Assembly: GCA_023101725.1 (NCBI GenBank)
Contig: JALJCO010008737.1
Span: 55,001 to 119,000 of the forward strand
DNA: 64,000 bases
Reading direction: 5' to 3'
Source: Atherinomorus stipes
Lineage: Eukaryota; Chordata; Actinopteri; Atheriniformes; Atherinidae
The position numbers and the translations under genes were made by a program. The first letter of the stretch is position 1. Every line of letters begins with the position of its first letter. Under the pieces are notes generated by a model. That model saw only the letters and a list, made by a program, of their open reading frames with translations, was not told the origin of the DNA and made no database searches. This document shows, piece after piece, positions 1 to 10,300 of the stretch.

Positions 1-3000
1 CAGCAGTCACTCACGTCCTCGTCCAGCTGGAGGGAGGACAGAGAGACAGACGCTTCAGAGACACGGAGGAGGATGAAGAACCGAGGTTTTGACTTCCGAG
101 GTTCTGGAAGTCAGAACAGGAAACTGGGGAAACTTCATGTTCTGACCGTCGTCGTGTTTGAAACCCCTGGAAACGGATGAGGACACATTTGGATGTAATA
201 GCCTGGAGTTCTCACCGTTGCCTCGGAGACGGAGCGGATCCTGTCCAGGTGGGCACTAACATCAGCTGGGTCAGAGAGGGTCACCTGAACACAGAAGTCC
301 AGCTGCAGTTAAACCGAACACGTCAAACGCAGCAAGACTCCAACTACATTACTTCCCAGTCTCAGCTTTAAACTATAAACTCGCTGCCTGGCCGACATCT
401 GCTCAGAAATGATGTCATATCCCAGATGAAAGACGGGCGTCCTCCATGTTCTACGTCTGGATGTCCACCACACTTGTTTACTTGATACAAATAAAACCTC
501 AGCGAGCTCTACGCACAACTCCACTGCTTCCTGAACTTCAGCCAGCTACTTTATCTCCTGTCTCCCATTACGGGAAAAACTAAATAATCCAGGTGTGTGT
601 GATCATTGTCGTCATGGTTACTGAGGTCAGGCACACCTGGATTAATTAATTTGTCCAATGATGAAAGACAAGAAACAAGGAGCTGGCTTAGGTTCAGAAA
701 GTAGCGGAGTTGGGCATAGAGCAGGGGTTCTCAAACTTTTTCATGACGGGTCCCAAGTTTTCAGTCCAAACTGCTCCAGGGTCCATTCATATTTTAACAC
801 TGTATTAGAGTAATAATCTCATTTTAGGTTTATCTATTTAATAACTAAACCAAATCCACCTGCCTTTAACAGACTGAAGCTAGTAAAATGTGGCGTGACA
901 TCAATAAAATAATATTAAAAAATATATTATGTGATCGTAACAAAAACATCTATATCAAACGTATAATACATGAAATAAAATCAGACTTTCTCAAGAACAA
1001 ATCAGAATTAGGCTATAAACACAAAATCTACAACATTTTACTACAAAAAGAGGGACAACAGAAAAAACTGATAGAAATTGATTTTAAAAAAAGAGATAAA
1101 ATGGTGCAGTAATAGATCACATTGAGAATAAATTTATTTAAATTTATCAGCTTGCATTAACAGTTTTAATTAAATGCATTTATATGGTTATTTTTTTCTA
1201 TTTGCACGGTTTGAATAAATGTCAGATTTATTTTCATATTTCAGACTTGTTTGGTTTGTATCACGACAGTTTTGCAATACAAGCGTACTTCTTGAACTTA
1301 AATGATGTAGTTTAGTGGCTTCTAGTATTATTTTAGGGCTCTTATGACAGAATGTAGTGATAGATTTATGATACAAACAATCAGGATGATATTTTTTATT
1401 GTCAATTATTGTTACCGTCATGAAAACCAGAAAATGATCGTGATACATTTTTTACTCAATATCGCCCATCTCTAGATGCTATCATGTCGATATGGAGCAA
1501 AATCTGTGAGGAATGTTTCCAGGACCTGTTTGGATCTATGGCACCAAGAACAAAAGCAGTTCTGGAGGGAAAAGGGTTCCAACCTGGTACGAGAGGGTGG
1601 ACCTGATACGAAAGAGGACTTGACTGGTAAAAAAGTAAACAAAATAAAACACTTCAGTTCCCGTGGCCTTTCACCAGCAGGAACTGGTGCTGCTGGTTTA
1701 TTCTGCACGTTTATTGAGGCAGCAAAAGGACATTTACTGCACTTGTGCTTTTCCTGATCTGGTGGGTGAAATCATTCACCATGAAGGTTTATTAACCGCT
1801 TCACATACAATATCTCAGACTTAAACAATCGTGTTCGTATTTACATGGAAACCTTAAATTCTGCTGTCATTGACGTGTTTCTACATTAACTGAAAAAAAA
1901 AAAAAGAATGATATGAAACTGATGGAATGTCTCAGTTAGCTCACCAGAGCTGCCAGTTGTTCCACAGTAAAGTACATTTAGTCTGCTCTTTTACTGACAG
2001 ACGTCCCCGTCAGTAAACTTCTGCTACTTCAGAGAAAAGTTGGTCTTTCCTCCGTTTTAAAAGTTTGCGTTGCCACCAGGGTACTATGTTCCCAATCAGA
2101 GCCAGAGCAGGTAAATAATCTGCATAGTAGGGATGCACAATATTGGAATTTTAGCCGATATCCCATACGCCAATATTTTAAAACTCATTTGGCCGATAAC
2201 CGATATCAATACCGATATTAAAGCTGAAAAAAATAAGCAGTCATTGCAAATAGCAGTTTTGTAATCCATTTCCAACACTTTAAAAAAGAGGGGTGGGAAA
2301 ATATTGATACACTAAAATATTGTGATAATTTCATATGCCAATATCAAATCGATATTTGAAAACAGTATCAATCTATTTTACTTACAAAATCTCGTGAGAT
2401 TTCATCGTTTTGTTACAAAATCTCACGGTATTTCACAAATTCTTGTGAGATTTTGTAACATATCGATGAAATATCGCTAGATTTCATTGGTAAAATATAT
2501 CGGTACTGCGTTTTTAAATGTCAATATGATATCAGCATATGAAAATATTGCAAAGTCTTTGTGAATTCCCATGAGATTTCATAACAGTGCAATAAAATAT
2601 TGTGAGATTAAGGATTGGCTGATACAGATATTTTCTCATCAGCCTCAGCCACTACAACCTGCCGATATTTGGGGAAGATAATGCATTTGACCCAAAAAAT
2701 TAATATAGTGAAGGACACAATGAAAACTCTTTTTAGATGAAAAAAGTACTTCAAATAAATATAAAAAAGAGAAAAAATGCACTTGTAACCATATAAAAAA
2801 GAAACATTAAACATGTGTACATATATAAATAACTGCTACCTGTATAGATGCTTGTCTGTAAATTATGCTGAGGGGGGTATCGGCCAACACACCGGACGTA
2901 TCGGCCAATGCCGATACCAGCAAAAAATGGAAATATCGGCTGGGTTGTATCGGTCTATCCTTGCATCTGATTACCATGCCAACACCTACACTGAAGGACT

Positions 3001-3881
3001 CTGTGACACTAGCATTAGCTCAGGAATTGTACTGATAATTGAGTGAGTGCGTGTGAGCGTGCCACCTACTGGTGGGGAGGAATTTAACTTCATAATCCAG
3101 CAGTGGTCCTGCTCTTCCTCCATCACCCACCTTGGCCCTCAGAGCCAGCAGCAGCAGACTCCTTTGCCTGTCCGTCAGCAGCTGCGGGACAGCCTCAGTT
3201 ACCAGGGAAACGAAGTCCTCTAGCATCCCATAATGCTTCACGCTTTGGTGCCTGGCCACTTGCCACATCGCCGCTGTCAGCAGGCGGAGAGGAGGGATGA
3301 GGAGGCGCAGGGAGGAGAGGGGGAGAGGAGAGGCTGCTGAGGAGGAGGAACATGTGACAGCGTTTAATACTGATGCATGGACCCTGGTGGGTCATGGCAG
3401 GTATGAGGATCCTCTCATCAGGAGCCTGATCAGGCCTACAAGTGTCCCCACTGCAACTCATCATTATACTTGTTAAAACTACTACAACTAACAGCTCATA
3501 CTAGATTTGATCACGTGCGTTTCTCTATGATCGCATGTGTGTTATTTGTGGTTTTGATGTTCCAGGACTGATGAAGGATGCAGATGTGTGACGTCAGCTT
3601 CACTCATGCTGCCCACAGCTTGTCGGGATTTCACGGTATTTACTAAAACTAATAATCGGAGGTGTACTACAAATACGCCGAATTAAAGTGCACCAAAAAT
3701 AACTTGTAAACAGAAACTACTACCTCTGAATGAGGATTTTAATGCTTCTATTAACAACAACTTGCTAAAAATGACAGTTTTTCGGCTACAATGCTAACAA
3801 CAACGACCCGACTGAAATATAACAGCAAAGCGGAGTTGAACACGGTAAACTGAGAGGAAGAAGCGGTGCGGACTCACCCAT
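1..3881 (-). CDS. TINF2_N-domain protein (TIN2-like), 5' part, runs off left edge
   Basis: Four minus-strand exons join in frame: 3878-3881 (ATGG), 3131-3336, 216-302 and 1-26 (continues left). Exon 1 holds only the ATG plus one base before a GTGAGT donor. Exon 2 follows a TTCCTCCTCCTCAG acceptor and reads MAASPLPLSSLRLLIPPLRL, then an AAMWQV..VKHYGMLEDFV..VPQLL..RQR..LRAK pattern. Exon 3 reads LDFCVQ..SDPADVSAHLDRIRSVSEAT. This order (LRLL.PPLRL, WQV, HYG.LE.FV, VP.L, L.LRAK, HLDRIR) is the TINF2_N domain as I remember it from TIN2 and from a group of fish zinc-finger proteins. TIN2 bridges TRF1, TRF2 and TPP1 in telomeric shelterin. The rest lies outside the window, so true tinf2 and a TINF2_N zinc-finger paralogue cannot be told apart. 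All junctions are phase-consistent. Exon 4 is only 26 bases here and is the weakest part. Confidence 0.72.
506..722. mobile_element. Palindromic MITE with ~45-bp inverted ends
   Basis: The left end (GCTCTACGCACAACTCCACT) and the reverse complement of the right end (GCTCTATGCCCAACTCCGCT) match over about 45 bases, and the centre also folds. A partial second copy lies at 29950-30085, which supports a mobile origin. It sits in the 4th intron space of the minus-strand TINF2_N gene. No protein is coded. Confidence 0.6.
723..1474. other. Intronic AT-rich DNA with a hAT-like end fragment
   Basis: Starting at about 722 the sequence CAGGGGTTCTCAAACTTTTT resembles a common fish hAT terminal repeat; no matching right end was found. 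The remainder to 1474 is AT-rich and has no convincing exon. The short open frames here are chance products. Confidence 0.35.
1475..1650 (+). pseudogene. Tc1-like transposase C-terminal relic
   Basis: The frame reads WSKICEECFQDLFGSMAPR, TKAVLEGKGFQPGTRG, matching the well-known C-terminal end of fish Tc1 transposases (W.KISEECFQ.LVESMP.RIKAVL.AKGG...Y). It is followed by remains of the usual downstream end (GGTGGACCTGATACGAAAG for GGTGTACCTAATAAAGTGG). The catalytic domain is absent, so this is a dead 3' fragment. About 450 bases after it (to 2128) hold nothing I recognise. Confidence 0.6.
2129..2560. mobile_element. Two decayed hAT-type MITEs
   Basis: From 2129 TAGGGATGCAC begins a GCCGATATCGG-rich element typical of fish hAT MITEs, which fades by about 2280. 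From 2290 GGGGTGGGAAAATATTGATA starts a copy of the family seen intact at 18228-18528 and 18977-19229; internal AATCTCGTGAGATTTCAT repeats match, and the right end stops near 2558. Confidence 0.55.
2611..2965. mobile_element. hAT-type MITE, family of 21322-22693
   Basis: The left end TAAGGATTGGCTGATACAG and right end TGTATCGGTCTATCCTTG mirror each other. Blocks such as CTGCCGATATTTGGGGA and CCGATACCAGCAAAAAA recur in the element at 21322-22693. No good 8-bp duplication was seen here. Confidence 0.55.
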
Positions 3882-4100
3882 CCTCCTCCAGCCGCAGCAC
3901 AAGCTTAATAAACCAGTTAAAAGCGCTGTGTTTACTCCGGGTTAGCTGTCCGAGCTAACGGCTAACCACTGTTTACAGTCCAGGGACTCGCGGTGGCTCC
4001 GCCCCCTTCACGCCGGAAGCGTAACAAGCAGTTCCGGGCGCGCATGCGTGGAACCCGGTGGTATTTGGCAGTGCTGAGGTGAGGAGGACAGGTGAGGCTT
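3882..4100. promoter_or_regulatory. GC-rich divergent promoter between TINF2_N gene (-) and RING gene (+)
   Basis: CpG-rich sequence lies directly upstream of the minus-strand ATG at 3881. It contains an ETS-like core CGCCGGAAGC (4011-4020) and an NRF1-like palindrome GCGCATGCGTG (4040-4050). Plus-strand donors CTGAG/GTGAGG (4079) and GACAG/GTGAGG (4092) could end a non-coding first exon of the RING gene, whose ATG is 3.3 kb on. Promoter function and the shared use are inferred. Confidence 0.5.
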
Positions 4101-6600
4101 AACTGTTACATGTGCGCTTAGCGGGAGCAGATCACCTCGGTTCACCTCAGTTCACCTCCGGGTTCAGCGCGAACACGCCGAAGACATGTAATAACCATGT
4201 TTATAAAAATTTATAAAATAAACTGAATAAATTACTTATATGTTTGTTTGGTAAGCTGTGGACAATATGGTTCATGTTATAATTTATGCCATTTTTGTCA
4301 ATTAAATAGAGCGGAAGTAGACCCTTATTTAATTTTATTCCAAATACCCCAAGTACCTTTAATATTATTTTTATTTTTGTGTAATAGTGTATTATAATAG
4401 AGCTTTTTACTGGTTCTTGTTATGCCTATTAATTTATTTTTGTAACTTTTATATTTTTGTTCTGTTTCTTTAGTTTTTTAACTGTATAAATAATTTATAG
4501 ATTATTTTTCTTTTTACAAGCATTCAATATTCCCTTAGTAAGCCAAGGACTTCTTATATTCTTATTCTTTGTACGGCATTCGTTAGAAGGGCAGTGTGTA
4601 TTGTATAAACAAATAAATATATCCAAAAAATGACCATATGCACTGTCCACATCTCATTCACTATAGACCGGACTCCAGTCTGGAAGCATTAAACTATTAC
4701 TGGAATCATTAATCGCTTCATCAGTTCTTACTCGTTTATAGGCACCTTTAATGTCTTTATAGCACCAAGGTGAATACAGGTAGCTGACAGGTAAAAGTTT
4801 AACAACTGTAGAAGAAAGGTAGATTTGTTATTAATGATTGTTGCCTTAATTAAGATGAAAGTTAACTTTAAAACTGAATATATGGAATCATGATAAGTAG
4901 TCATAAATATTTCCTCAAGGTAACATGCTGTCGATACCAAATAAAAATACATTGATGTGATTTTTTCTCATTAAAGGTTAAATTTTTTTAAATCCAATAA
5001 AAATTAATACATTGTCAGAAAAAAACAACATGAGAAACATTTGTAACGTATGTCATTATCGTCATGCGGGAAGCTGATGTTTTATTAAAAAGCTGAGAGC
5101 ATGCAAGTTGTGTTTAATTGATAAATCAGATTGAAATAAGGCAGTAATTATTCTGAAAAGTTATTTAATAACCTGATAAAATAGAATTGATTATTTTCCC
5201 CCAAAAGGGAAAATGTCTCCTTTGTAGGGTGATGTTATTTTTTATGTCTTTGAAAAACATGTGTAAATATGTGTTAAAATCTTCCAAAAAGGCCAATATA
5301 GTGAATCTTTATAATTTACCAATAAATATTTTCAACTCCAGCATCATATCAAATTATATAATAAGTAAGATCAGTATGTAGGACTGTGTTGTCAGCTTTA
5401 AACATTGTAGTTTGCAGGTGAGATTTTAGTAGTTGTTGGAAATAACAAAAATGATCTAAAAAGAAAATGAAAAATACTCAAGAAGTCCTTCAATTCTAAT
5501 TCTTTTGAATAAAAGCGCATATTTTGAATTCTGTAGTTCAGTGTTTCAAACATTCTTATTACACCTGCTTCATGTAATGGATCACACTCCATTCAACTTT
5601 TACTTGATATTATTTTGCATGATTATTGCAACCCTAATTTTTTTCAGTTAAGATACGTTATAATATGTAAATAGAACTCAATTATTTCCAAAATTCATCA
5701 ACCATATTTTATTCCCAGTAAAACATAAACAACATATCAGATGTTAAAAACTGAGACATTTTAACATTTAATGGAAAATATGAGCTCATTTTGAATCTGA
5801 TGGCAGCAACAGATTTTCTGATCCTGTTTCACAGTTTTCCAAATCATTTTGTCTGGTGAACCTCTCTGAAATACTCTTTTTATAACCCTGTTTGTGACTT
5901 ATTGTTGCTTCTGCTCCATCTTTTTTAAGATGTCATTAATTTCCTGAATATCATTGATATTAATTAATACGATTAAAAATGTTATACATAAATTTACAGC
6001 TAGTCAATTATGGAAAAAATCATTGTCACGATTATTTTGGTCAATATAGTGATCATGATTATTTAAATTATTAGTTTGTAGTTACACAATGTTTAATTGA
6101 TGATTTACGCAAAATGTTCAAACTAAAAATAAATATAGGCTACAAATGTTTACCTATAGCAAGATGGAAAATATTAAATGAATAAAACAGATATAATTTG
6201 AACATTAAATAAATACTAAAAACCATAGAAAATTTTACATGTATCCAAAATAAATTATATATACAGCTGTTCTGCAATTTCTCTATATTTGAAGATTAAA
6301 ATAAATATTCTTGTTTATGTATATACACAAAAAGTATCCCAAAATAAACTTTGTAACATTCCAAATCTAAGATTTTTGACACAGCAAATTGCCTGGGTGG
6401 AAGCCACTGAAATGAACTTTAACACAAGAATAACTTTTAGAAATTGTGTAAATAAAAATGGCACACAAAAAAAATGAAACTCAATTTTAGGAGTTTGGAG
6501 ATTGTTTGACATGAAAATTAAAATCACAATCAAATTTCAATTAATTGTACATCCCTACATAAATTATGGTTTATTTATGTGTGCAAATCAGAGCTATGTA
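4101..6600. other. AT-rich sequence without recognisable gene
   Basis: This stretch is about 70 percent A+T by eye, with scattered poly-A and poly-T. I see no exon with coding character, no inverted ends and no tandem array. It would fall in the first intron of the RING gene if transcription begins at 4080. Confidence 0.4.
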
Positions 6601-6835
6601 CAGTTGTCCTCAAAATTATTGATTCCCTCCATTTAAAAAAAAAAAGCTATATTATTCAAATAATGAGAAACTAAAAAAGTAATAATCAATAAAAATTTAC
6701 AGAATTATAATTTAGTGAATTAAATTATTGCTTCAAATTTGTAGTTGAAAAGAATAATTAAAAAAAAAAACAAACAAACCAAATTTTCCAGACAAATTAA
6801 GTGGACCAAAACACCTTATCAATAAATAATTTATT
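6601..6835. mobile_element. Tc1-derived deletion element, short copy
   Basis: CAGTTGTCCTCAAAATTATT begins the copy; the same end opens related copies at 34181, 46333 and about 50486. It continues through the shared AAAATTTACAGAATTATAAT and AATTGTAGTTG blocks and is lost around 6835. Confidence 0.5.
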
Positions 6836-7364
6836 TCACTAACGGCTAATTTTTTCAAAATTATAAATAATCTTAAGGTAGACTGTATATGCAAATTTGT
6901 AGATCCTGTGCTTATTTAGCATTTTAAAAACTAAATTGCGAGTTGTGTTATTGTGGGTATTTCCAGGCTACAGTGAGTCCAGCTTTTATCAGGTCGATGG
7001 CACAGTTAAAGTAGCTGAAGTCCAGTCAGGTGTTTTCAGCTCTTGTGACACAGATCCAGTAAGAGGATGTAATCTGCCTCCTTTACTCCTCCTCCTCCTC
7101 TTCCAGGGCTTCAGAGGGATTAGGGAAGACTTCGGCTCAGAGCTGTCCAGCAGAAACAAAAGAAAAAGCAGCAACGAACAGAGGAAGAGTAGTGAAGGTG
7201 GAAGTGTGTTGGATTTATGGGTCTACAAGGGTTAAATGGGAAAAACCTTCCTCCTCTTCATCCTTTGCTGCTGAATGCTAACGGACTAAACTAACAGCCG
7301 CGCGCCACTCAGACCTTTCTAGAAGCGAGGAAGACCTTCTCAGCCAGAAAACTTTCCACAAACG

Positions 7365-10300
7365 ATGGACCCAGACAGAGAGGAAGACGTGTTCTCAGAC
7401 AACGAAGAGCCCATCCCCCTGAGAGAAGAAGAGGAAGAGGAGGAAGAGGTAGAAGAGGAGGAGGAGGATGAAGAAGATGCTAAAATCTTCAACGCCTGGA
7501 TGCAGCAGTACAGAGGGGGGCAGAAGAAGCTCGGAGAGGAGGAGGTGGTGGAGGAAGAGCAGGGGGAAGGGGAGGCGGAGCGAGGAAGGCCGGAGAGCAG
7601 GTGCAGCTTCGAGCCGCCGGTCCCGATGAGGGTCGACCGCCGGTCATCGCTGCCGTGTCCGGTGAGAAACGCAGAGGTTCCAGCACTGGTCAGGGAACGC
7701 CAGGGTTAATGTCGTACAATAATGCACGACTGCTGTCTGTAAGTTCAGATGGAGGAGTCTAGAAGTCATTCTGTCCACTAATGGCTGCCTCATAGGAATG
7801 ACTCATAGTGATGGACAGCAGATTGCAGTAAGCTGAAGCTAGAGGAGGGGGTTAACATGACCTGGAAACAAAGAGCTGCTGGTAAAATCTGCAGAAAGGG
7901 GAAAGATGTGGGTTAAATTTGGTGGCATTTAGGGTAAAATTCCATTTTATAAGCAAAATAATGTAACTGGTATCAAACAAGGCAGGGGTGTCCAGCTCCG
8001 GTCCTCGAGGACCATGACCCTGCAGGTTGTCTAAAGGCCCATTTATGCTCCCGTACGTACGTAAATGGCGACTTCCATCTCACGCATCGTCCTGCGTGGC
8101 TGCCTTCTTACTTCCGTGTGTCTTCTGCGTTCAGGTTCATAAATCAGTTTGTCTGCTTGGTGGCAGGGCTGCCTGTGCCTGTGCCCTGGCGATATGATGT
8201 CATAGATATGATTGTATTTTTTGACACACTCGCACAGCCTCTCCTCAAAAGCTCCAGCCATGTCTGCAGATACTCTCCGTTTGTTTGGCGTCTTCTTTCT
8301 CATGGGATTTTATTGGGCTTTGTGGCTCTGGCAGTTTTTGTGTTGTTTTTGTTCTGGTTCCTGTTCTTCTTCTCTGGTTTGTTTCTTTTGCTGGCTGCAT
8401 ATCAGCTACACAGCTCAACACTGACCTTGCAGTTTCCGGTGGTATTGCTTCATCTTCTGCGTCGAGTGACCAACAAGCCCCTCGAAAACACACCAAATTA
8501 CATGCATGATCTATGCAGACGACGTACGAAACTGTCCGTCCATCTGTGTATCGATCTTCTGCGTCAAGCATTAAGCCTTAAGTCACCCTGCTCCAACACA
8601 CCTGTCTCAAATTAATGAGACCTTGTGTGGAACTTCATAGACTGTTGGATTCATTTAGTTTGAGTCAGGTGTGTTGGAGCAGGGAGGTATAAAAAACCTG
8701 CAGGACAGTGGCCCTCAAGGACAGACTTGGACACTCCCGATCTAAGGATAATTTAGGACAGGGTTATTCAATTCGGTCCTCGTCGGGTTTTCCACGTCTC
8801 CCTGCTCTGACACACCTGACTTAAATCAAATAGATCCAATAGCCAATCAAGCTCTGCACAATGACTCATGAACGTGTTTGGAGTACGGAGACATGGAAAA
8901 TCTGCTGGAATGTGGCCGTCATAGGACCGAATTGAGTAACCCTGATTCAGAAAGTCCTGACTGGAATATTCATCTATCCAGACCCATAAATATGGACTGT
9001 TGCCAACAGAGGTATAGTAGCTGATGGAATCTTGTGACCAAGGGGTGCATATTTAGGCACCTTAATGATTAACCAGGTGTTGATTTGGGATCTGAGACTA
9101 AACAGTTGATCTACAATCTGAAATCTCAATGATCTGAATGTGGCAAGGTACACAACAGAGGGCCCAGGCAGGAATCAATCCCACAAACTCCCGGGTGAGA
9201 GTCATGCATGCTTACCAGTCAGCCAAGTAACCAGGGATGAGCCAATGGAGTTGTAGTGACAGGACCCCACACTGTCACATCTCTTTCCGCAAGCATGTCC
9301 TTGTGCTTCACACAGGCTGCCACCAATTTCTAAAGGCTGCTACATACTCCGCGAGAATCGAGAACTTTCTTCTAGTTCTCAGGACCACGAGAACAAAATT
9401 GTGTCATTTTGTTCTTGCGGACGTGATTGAGAAAAGCTTGTGGCTTTTTTCTTGGGGGATCTTTTAGAAGTATTGTGTGATTGGTCAGACAATTGAGATG
9501 GGCAGGGTTAACATGGAGACACTTGAAGCAGAGAGTTGCCACCTCTGCATTTCCGCAGATGCAAGTTGAACAGATAGTTTTAATAAACAGCTGGTCGAGG
9601 TGGTGAGAAAGTATGAAAATGTAAACAACACGTGGCATTTATTCAGCATGTTCATCTTGTCTTCAGTGTGATAACTTTCTTGACTTTTTTCATTTTTAAA
9701 GACAAATTGTTTTAGCTGTTCTTACCTTGACAGTTTCGGTTGTCACTTCAGCCTTCATCAGAAGTTGTCGGACTTCCTAGTGTGACGTGTCTTATAGACA
9801 GCTGACCGGGAGTTCCGACGTAACGTGTCATGAGAACAGCTGACCGGGCATGGCAACTTACAATGAAATGCTCGTGTCCGGTCTCGTCTGTCCTCCTTTT
9901 GCCCCCCCGCTGGTGACTGAGGATGGAATCCCAGGTGTGTGGGAGCAGGTATGCCCCCTCGTCCCTGTTCATTGTGTTCGTCCCTGGCCGTCGTATCTCA
10001 ATTGCCTCCTTGATCCATCTTTTGAATTTATTGGTTTCCATGGTGATTACTTTGCTGCTGTCCCAGTCCATGATATGGTTATTCCTTCTGCAATGGTCCG
10101 CTATAGCTGATTTCTTGTTTTCTTGCTCCGCTGTCAAGGTAAGAACAGCTAAAAGAATTTGTATTAAAAAAAGATAAAAGTCAAGAATGTTAACACGTGG
10201 CATCTAAATACATGGACACCACCGCTAGCAGAACTCGTCCTGCCACGGACGAAGTTTGCTGTAAATGTATTATCACTGGGTGAACAACCCCCCTCTCCGC

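Noticed and set aside
3195..3464. 89-residue minus-strand frame over TINF2_N exon 2
   Set aside because: It is a different frame from the domain match and crosses the splice acceptor.
8118..8615. 165-residue plus-strand frame with hydrophobic runs
   Set aside because: It is antisense to the MADF relic and spans the nested Harbinger/hAT borders, so it is a shadow frame.
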